DNA of 64,000 bases from Kappaphycus alvarezii (Eukaryota > Rhodophyta > Florideophyceae > Gigartinales > Solieriaceae). Where the stretch lies: assembly GCA_002205965.3 (NCBI GenBank), contig NADL03000762.1, forward strand, positions 1 through 64,000. Reading direction: 5' to 3'. This document shows, one piece after another, positions 59,701 through 64,000 of the stretch. The position numbers were made by a program, and so were the translations under genes. The notes beneath the pieces are model-generated. The model was given only the letters and a program-made list of their open reading frames with translations. It did no database searches and was not told the origin of the DNA. Numbering within the stretch: the stretch's first letter is position 1; each line of letters opens with the position of its first letter.

Positions 59701-60045
59701 ACACGTTCAACACACTGACCTCCCCTAGGCAGCCCGAGAGGCGTAGGACAGAAAACACCAACCCTTCATAGCTACTTCCTCTCGAAGCTGACTCGACCCC
59801 GTGCCCATATCCACTCTCGGCGGTTGACATCCAGACGAATACGCCATCATAACCGAAGTGGGAAGAAGCGTTGCAGCAGGGCCATGGAATCATACGCGAA
59901 GGTTCGCGGGATATTCACGCAAAGGCACACGGCGGCCGCTGCAACGTCCAACACGGCCTGCCTGCTAGCTGGCCTCGAGCCAGCGTTCGTTCTTGTGATC
60001 TTGAACTGGTTTAACACCGAGTATCATTCTATACTCATTATGTTC
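56780..60045 (+). mobile_element. Non-LTR retrotransposon (LINE) of the RLE type, degenerate
   Basis: Parts on the plus strand are as follows. A C2H2-like finger (VSHLLAHLRNVHC, near 56815) is followed by a cysteine finger (YCSCCKRYV...NCPKC, about 56930-57020). A conserved pre-RT segment runs from MAHIPAKFRGCLSEAYAVAM to LFLFPKVML (57223-57365). RT blocks follow: LSPWIAGVPFIPLAEKD and PIAVGETLRRLTGSC (about 57935-58040), TVDLTNAFN (about 58187), and VCGTQQGNNLGGLLF (about 58335). The C-terminus has a zinc knuckle-like CSRPNCPDTLDAYGDHLLHC and a RHDRQVN...DGTDFFDITFV region resembling a restriction-like endonuclease (59430-59690). The catalytic YxDD is not intact (WYHYDRFII near 58480), and the protein spans several frames, so the copy is inactive as assembled. 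No poly(A) tail was found. Confidence 0.82.
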
Positions 60046-60613
60046 CCGAAGTGTACACTGGGACTATTTAGTTGAGTTCTAACTGGATGGGTCACGTTTA
60101 TCACGTGCAGTGGAGGCCGAGATGTGATGGCCATAGCCACCGCTGACGACAGCGAACAACTCAGGCGCTGGTAGATGCATGTGCGAATCGTAGCACCGGT
60201 GGTGTGGTAGCGGCCCGCAATGCGCGGTATGTACTCTTCTAGGAAACGTAAGGTGGCCGGGGATAGCGCACTAAGATAATTAAAGGCGATGGGTTGGAAA
60301 CGGAAACCCTGGTCGCAAGAGGGGTTGTTAGAGGGCGGTACCAGGAGTCGGGAGAACTTGAGCTCGAGGTTGTGGACCTTGCGTCGGTAGGCCTGCGCAG
60401 CGGCGCCTGCAGCAGCCCTCGTTCTTGCTGTGATGTAGGCAGATGGATACCGCAAAACGATGGTGACGTAACAGGCGATGGGACGCTCCCGGGGTCAGAC
60501 GGGAGGAAGGGCGGGGTGGACAAGGAGATCGGCTTGAGGCAGACCAGTAAGTGGGAAAAGGGAGTGTCTTTATTGAGATGTATGAATTGGCTGGAACCCA
60601 TTTGGAGTTGCAA
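60024..60613 (-). CDS. Unrecognised ORF(s) containing the dispersed repeat
   Basis: Two overlapping minus-strand frames, 60613-60239 (Pro/Ser-rich) and 60455-60024 (MRYPSAYITARTRAAAGAAA onwards), may form one protein joined by a frame change near 60.4 kb. The region LEEYIPRIAGRYHTTGATIR has the spacing of a helix-turn-helix, but this is weak. No family assigned. A plus-strand frame of 173 codons overlaps (60294-60815) and looks like a shadow. Confidence 0.3.
60045..60225 (-). repeat. Dispersed coding-like repeat, copy 2
   Basis: Partner of 17340-17545. On the minus strand it belongs to an open frame (60455-60024) reading LRFLEEYIPRIAGRYHTTGA then TIRTCIYQRLSCSLSSAVAM. This copy is open over 143 codons, unlike the one at 17.4 kb. 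It overlaps the 3' end of the LINE, so it may be LINE 3' sequence or a neighbouring element. Confidence 0.5.
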
Positions 60614-60815
60614 ATCTGCTTGTCATATTAAATACATGTACCGATGGTCGAGGCGATGTAGAAGTCAATGCTGTCGAATGGCAGCACCAGCAACAGTGAA
60701 CAGCCTACCAGAAAGTCGATGGGAGGCCAGCCAGCAGACAAGCAGCGTTAAGTTACTACCAACGCCGAGTGTCGCTGTAGAAGAATGCCTCGAACCTTCG
60801 CAAACCGATCAGTAA

Positions 60816-62400
60816 GTAATTCATGAAAGTTCATGTTATTTATATTTCAGCTGCACTCTTCGGCTGCATCCACTTCACTTCTTGAAAGTAAATAAGGTAT
60901 CAAACCGCTGCATCTAGTGGGCCAACGGGTTTAACGGATTTTCAACAGTTGAAGGCGGTTGGATAATTCACTGAATGAACCTTTCCATTAGATCAATAAC
61001 CTTCACTTCTATATAATAGAATAGTGTAGGAGGAAGCAGTTGCAGGTAGTACCCATTGACTAATAGAGCACCGAGTAAAGTCTGGGCAACCAAATCACAA
61101 CTTCTGATCCTACCATTACGCGGATCTGGGGGCTAGTACGTTGAGAACTGTGAGCGGAATGGGGGAACCTCCATTCAGAGAGCAGTCTTCCAAAATAAAT
61201 TAGCCCTGTCCTCTTGCTGCACCACATTTAACTGTTTATTAAGGTTGCTCGGTATAGCAGCAAGGGTAGCAGGTTTGTAGGTGCCAGGAGGGCCGTACAA
61301 TCCGTGGCTGCCGTTTAAGGCCAATAAATGCGTGTCCTCTTCGTGTTGAGGAAAAACCCGAACGACGGGCCGCCGAGTTCGAGCAGACGCAGGAATCGAC
61401 GAAGACAATCCATCGTCCCATGATGGTGCCATCGTCAGTGTAACATTGATTGAGAAATGTGATCCTCGGCTGCAATCCGCCGTATAAGAGGCCGGATTGT
61501 TAGTGAGAAGAGCAGCTTGCTCACCGAACAACCATGTCACGTACCCTGAGCCTGTAACCTAACGGGCGAATGGATTGTGAAACTTGTCTTCGGTTGTTCT
61601 TTTTTTATGGTCTCGTCTCCACTTTAGTTTCTGCTACGATTGAGCATTAAATACTGTTGTAGTAAACAACAGCCATAATTCTAAGCTTCCAGTGAGCAAA
61701 CTTCTGTAAAGAGCTCCATGCATATCTCTGAAGTTGAAATGCCGACCTCGAATAAAATCACACACAGTCAAGCAGAGGAGGATCCATGTTTGTTTTGTTC
61801 GAAGCAAATGAAGAGAACCATGCATTCTTTGCTGTAGTTGTCACCACATTGAGACAAGTGTCGCTGGCTCGCCGCGAACCCTATCAATTTGGTGTAAAGC
61901 GGCGAGCTCACAATGCGACCGTTTATGGATATAACTGTCCTCCCCTCCCTTTCGCCCACGAAAGAAAGGTTCAAGGATAAGAGATTGCAGAACTTGTCGA
62001 AGTCGTCGACGATTTTGCACAGCCGCACGGTCCTCGCCCTGGGCGCTCTCATCCCTCCCCTGTCGATTCCAGTAAACCGTTTTTTCTTTACCGCATTTTG
62101 CTACTGCTGTCTGCATATATCCTACAAGAGTATTACTGCGATTATACGCAGTACTTGTGGAACACGACTAGCGCGAGTTTCAGGACAGTAGTGCTCTAGT
62201 TTTCCATGCTAACCAGGTTGCGGACGGTAAATCATCACTGTATGCAGGTTTTGACGTGTTGGCCTTCAGAACTCAACCTCCACGCATACGCGTAGTTCAA
62301 ATAATTACTGTAAAATTATGAGGGTAGTTCGCAAATAATCAATTGAATTGGTCGACGATATGAACTCTGATTCTACTCGGAGATATGTTCTCCGACACAC
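60816..62400. other. Mostly unassigned region with two weak ORFs
   Basis: The minus-strand frame 61540-61175 (121 codons, MTWLFGEQAALLTNN... to ...DRANLFWKTAL) looks protein-like. It could extend upstream to a CGTTAG splice-acceptor-like site (about 61560), with VTGSGYV preceding the first Met. A second minus-strand frame, 62052-61768 (VRLCKIVDDFDKFCNLLSLN...), also looks protein-like. Neither shows a known domain. Confidence 0.3.
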
Positions 62401-63700
62401 CCCCTCGAGCTTATATCAAAGACTTGAAGATACTAGCGATTAGTCGTAGCCTGTTCACTTGGTAAAGCTTTGGATAGCGAGTCAGTTTTGTTCTTATACT
62501 ACGAAATGTACTTCACCTCAATTTTTATACTCTTAATGGACTCACGGTAGTGGTGATACTTGATAGACACATGTTTGACATGGCGCAGTCCTGTTATCTT
62601 AGTTGTCCAGTTGATTGAACCTAAGTTATTCTGGTATAAATTAGTTGGAGCTCGGAAGCCAAATCCCAGTTCTTCCAGTACAGCGCTCGCTCATAAGACG
62701 TGCTGTACACAACTCGAAACTGAAATAGACTCTGCCTAAGATATAGAGTGCTATACTGGATTGTTTCCTCGAGGTCCAAATGAAAGGCGCGTCGTTCATT
62801 GTAAGCACATAGCCGGTTCTAGAATTTCTCTTTCCTCATCTCACGCCCAGTCCGCATCAGAGAAAGCAACGAGGTTTGAATTCTTACAATGTTTAGGGAT
62901 GATAATACCGTTGTTGACAGTTCCAACGAGGTAGTGAGATACTTCATAGCGTTCCGATGACAAGGCGCGGGATCTGTGGCAAATTTTCCCAAAAGTGATA
63001 CGGCAGTTGTAATGTCTGGTCTGTTTGGAGTGGCCAGATAGAGCAAAGAGCCGAGAATCTCCCTACACGGCACATAAAACATTTGAATTTGCTCTTTCGT
63101 CATGAGTTTGGTTCGCTGAGTAGCCCAAAGAGTACGAGGGCGGGACAGAAGCCGTGGAGCGAGTCGGGAGAGTTGGAAGGGTCGGGAGGGTCGGGAGGGT
63201 CGGGAGGTTCGGAAGGTTTGGGAAGGTCGGGAGGTTCGAAGGTGCGGGAGTTCGAGACGTTTGTGGCACATATGTACTGTGTTGTATCTCGCACCGCACT
63301 GTATACCACTCGGCACCTTCCAGCAGCACATGTGTCTGCTTCTAGAAATTTCCCTGGTACTGTACCGTAGCTTATATATGCTGATACTGTAAAGCGCCTT
63401 ATTTAACACCCATTAGGGAAAAGGAGTAGAGAGAAAAAAGGACTCAACCCACCGTTCAACCCGTAAAACCTCCTTCTGCGTCACGATCTCATCCCCGAAC
63501 TCTCGCACGGCCCCATTCTCACCATCGTCGCCCTTAACATGTTACTTCTGTTGAGGAGGGGGGAAGGTGACATGCCCGCAGCTGCATCGACCCACATATA
63601 CTGTGGGACCTTAGATGCAAAAAGATTGTCTTGCTTCGTTGATAACGTCTTCATGCGAGGGAATAGTGAGGAAGGTAAGGACCCGAGCTTTTGTCCCACT
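62400..63700 (-). mobile_element. Ty1/Copia fragment (Copia C), old
   Basis: The minus strand at about 63100-62820 reads as the end of a Copia reverse transcriptase (EILGSLLYLATPNRPDITTA, FATDPAPCHRNAMKYL, then ADWAGDEERKF in a neighbouring frame). About 62610-62500 gives the RNase H tail (LRHVKHVSIKYHHYRESIK). 63699-63481 (VPQYMWVDAAAGM) may be integrase from the same copy. No LTRs were seen. It is broken in several places and partly replaced by a minisatellite. Confidence 0.7.
63160..63242. repeat. GGTCGGGAG minisatellite
   Basis: About eight tandem copies of a 9-bp unit, GGTCGGGAG, with variants (GGTTCGGAAG, GGTTTGGGAAG). In coding frames it gives SRPSRPSRP or Gly/Ser-rich repeats, which produces spurious open frames on both strands. 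Confidence 0.88.
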
Positions 63701-64000
63701 TTGATACCACATTTTATTTCAGAATTTTACGGACGAGAGTCGAGTTTTTTTGCCAGAAGGAAAAGACTGTAAGGTTTTCAAGGCGGCAATTTGGATAAGT
63801 TCGGAGAAAATTGTCAGCCGCATGAATTATTTCGGCGCACCATGGATGCAAGACTGGATGGTACATGACTTTCTGAATTGAGAAGAAATACAGACTATCT
63901 CTTCGCGAAAGCTATTTTCAATGAAGAAGCCAAGTTCAGCCTTCAATGTAAAGACGCTATGGAACAATCGGGTCTAGTCCTTTATATCGACTACTGCAGT

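Noticed and set aside
59145-59893. Minus-strand ORFs of 60-152 codons
   Set aside because: They are shadows of the GC-rich LINE C-terminal coding region on the plus strand.
60294-60815. 173-codon plus-strand ORF
   Set aside because: The minus strand of the same segment carries the conserved repeat peptide, so the plus frame looks like a shadow.
1-64000. CRISPR array, rRNA operon or a bacterial-type defence system
   Set aside because: No regularly spaced direct repeats, rRNA motifs or bacterial operon structure were seen. The content is eukaryotic.

Overview
The window looks like nuclear DNA of an intron-poor eukaryote with a compact-gene, repeat-rich genome. My best guess is a florideophyte red alga (Chondrus/Gracilaria type). 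This rests on single-exon host genes packed into a short island between long stretches of Copia, Gypsy, LINE and hAT elements. It is an inference from layout, not from a marker gene.

Layout. 0.9-5.8 kb: a broken Ty3/Gypsy element on the minus strand. 6.26-6.9 kb: a hidden host-like gene for a very acidic protein (minus). 7.85-13.56 kb: a Ty1/Copia element (Copia A, minus) with 220-bp LTRs that differ at only two sites and a 5-bp target duplication. It sits inside a small open reading frame whose halves lie at 13.57-14.05 kb and 7.78-7.84 kb. Its 3' side carries tRNA-derived, SINE-like segments and short tandem repeats. 14-31 kb: a long, mostly gene-free, increasingly AT-rich tract with one coding-like relic near 18.7-19.4 kb. 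31.02-37.16 kb: a second Copia element (Copia B, minus), older, with a 450-bp palindrome-rich MITE in one LTR. 37.2-38.7 kb: spacer rich in GTACTGTAC palindromes.

38.7-46.1 kb is the host-gene island. It holds a carnosine-synthase-like ATP-grasp ligase (plus), an inositol-pentakisphosphate 2-kinase (IPK1, minus, convergent with the ligase), an unrecognised ORF, and a GT49 (LARGE/B4GAT1-type) Golgi glycosyltransferase (minus). These are probably unrelated housekeeping or metabolic genes and not an operon-like system.

46.36-55.33 kb: an LTR-type element without recognisable polymerase genes, whose left LTR is split by a 4.3-kb hAT transposon. 55.5-60.05 kb: an RLE-type LINE (plus) with a 0.7-kb inverted fragment beside it. 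60-64 kb: unrecognised ORFs, a dispersed coding-like repeat shared with 17.4 kb, and a third Copia fragment containing a minisatellite.

The strongest cross-cutting observation is that every host gene changes reading frame at runs of G or C, almost always by the loss of one base, while protein similarity continues in the new frame. This looks like systematic homopolymer under-calling in the assembly and not gene death, so apparent decay elsewhere in the window should be read with caution.
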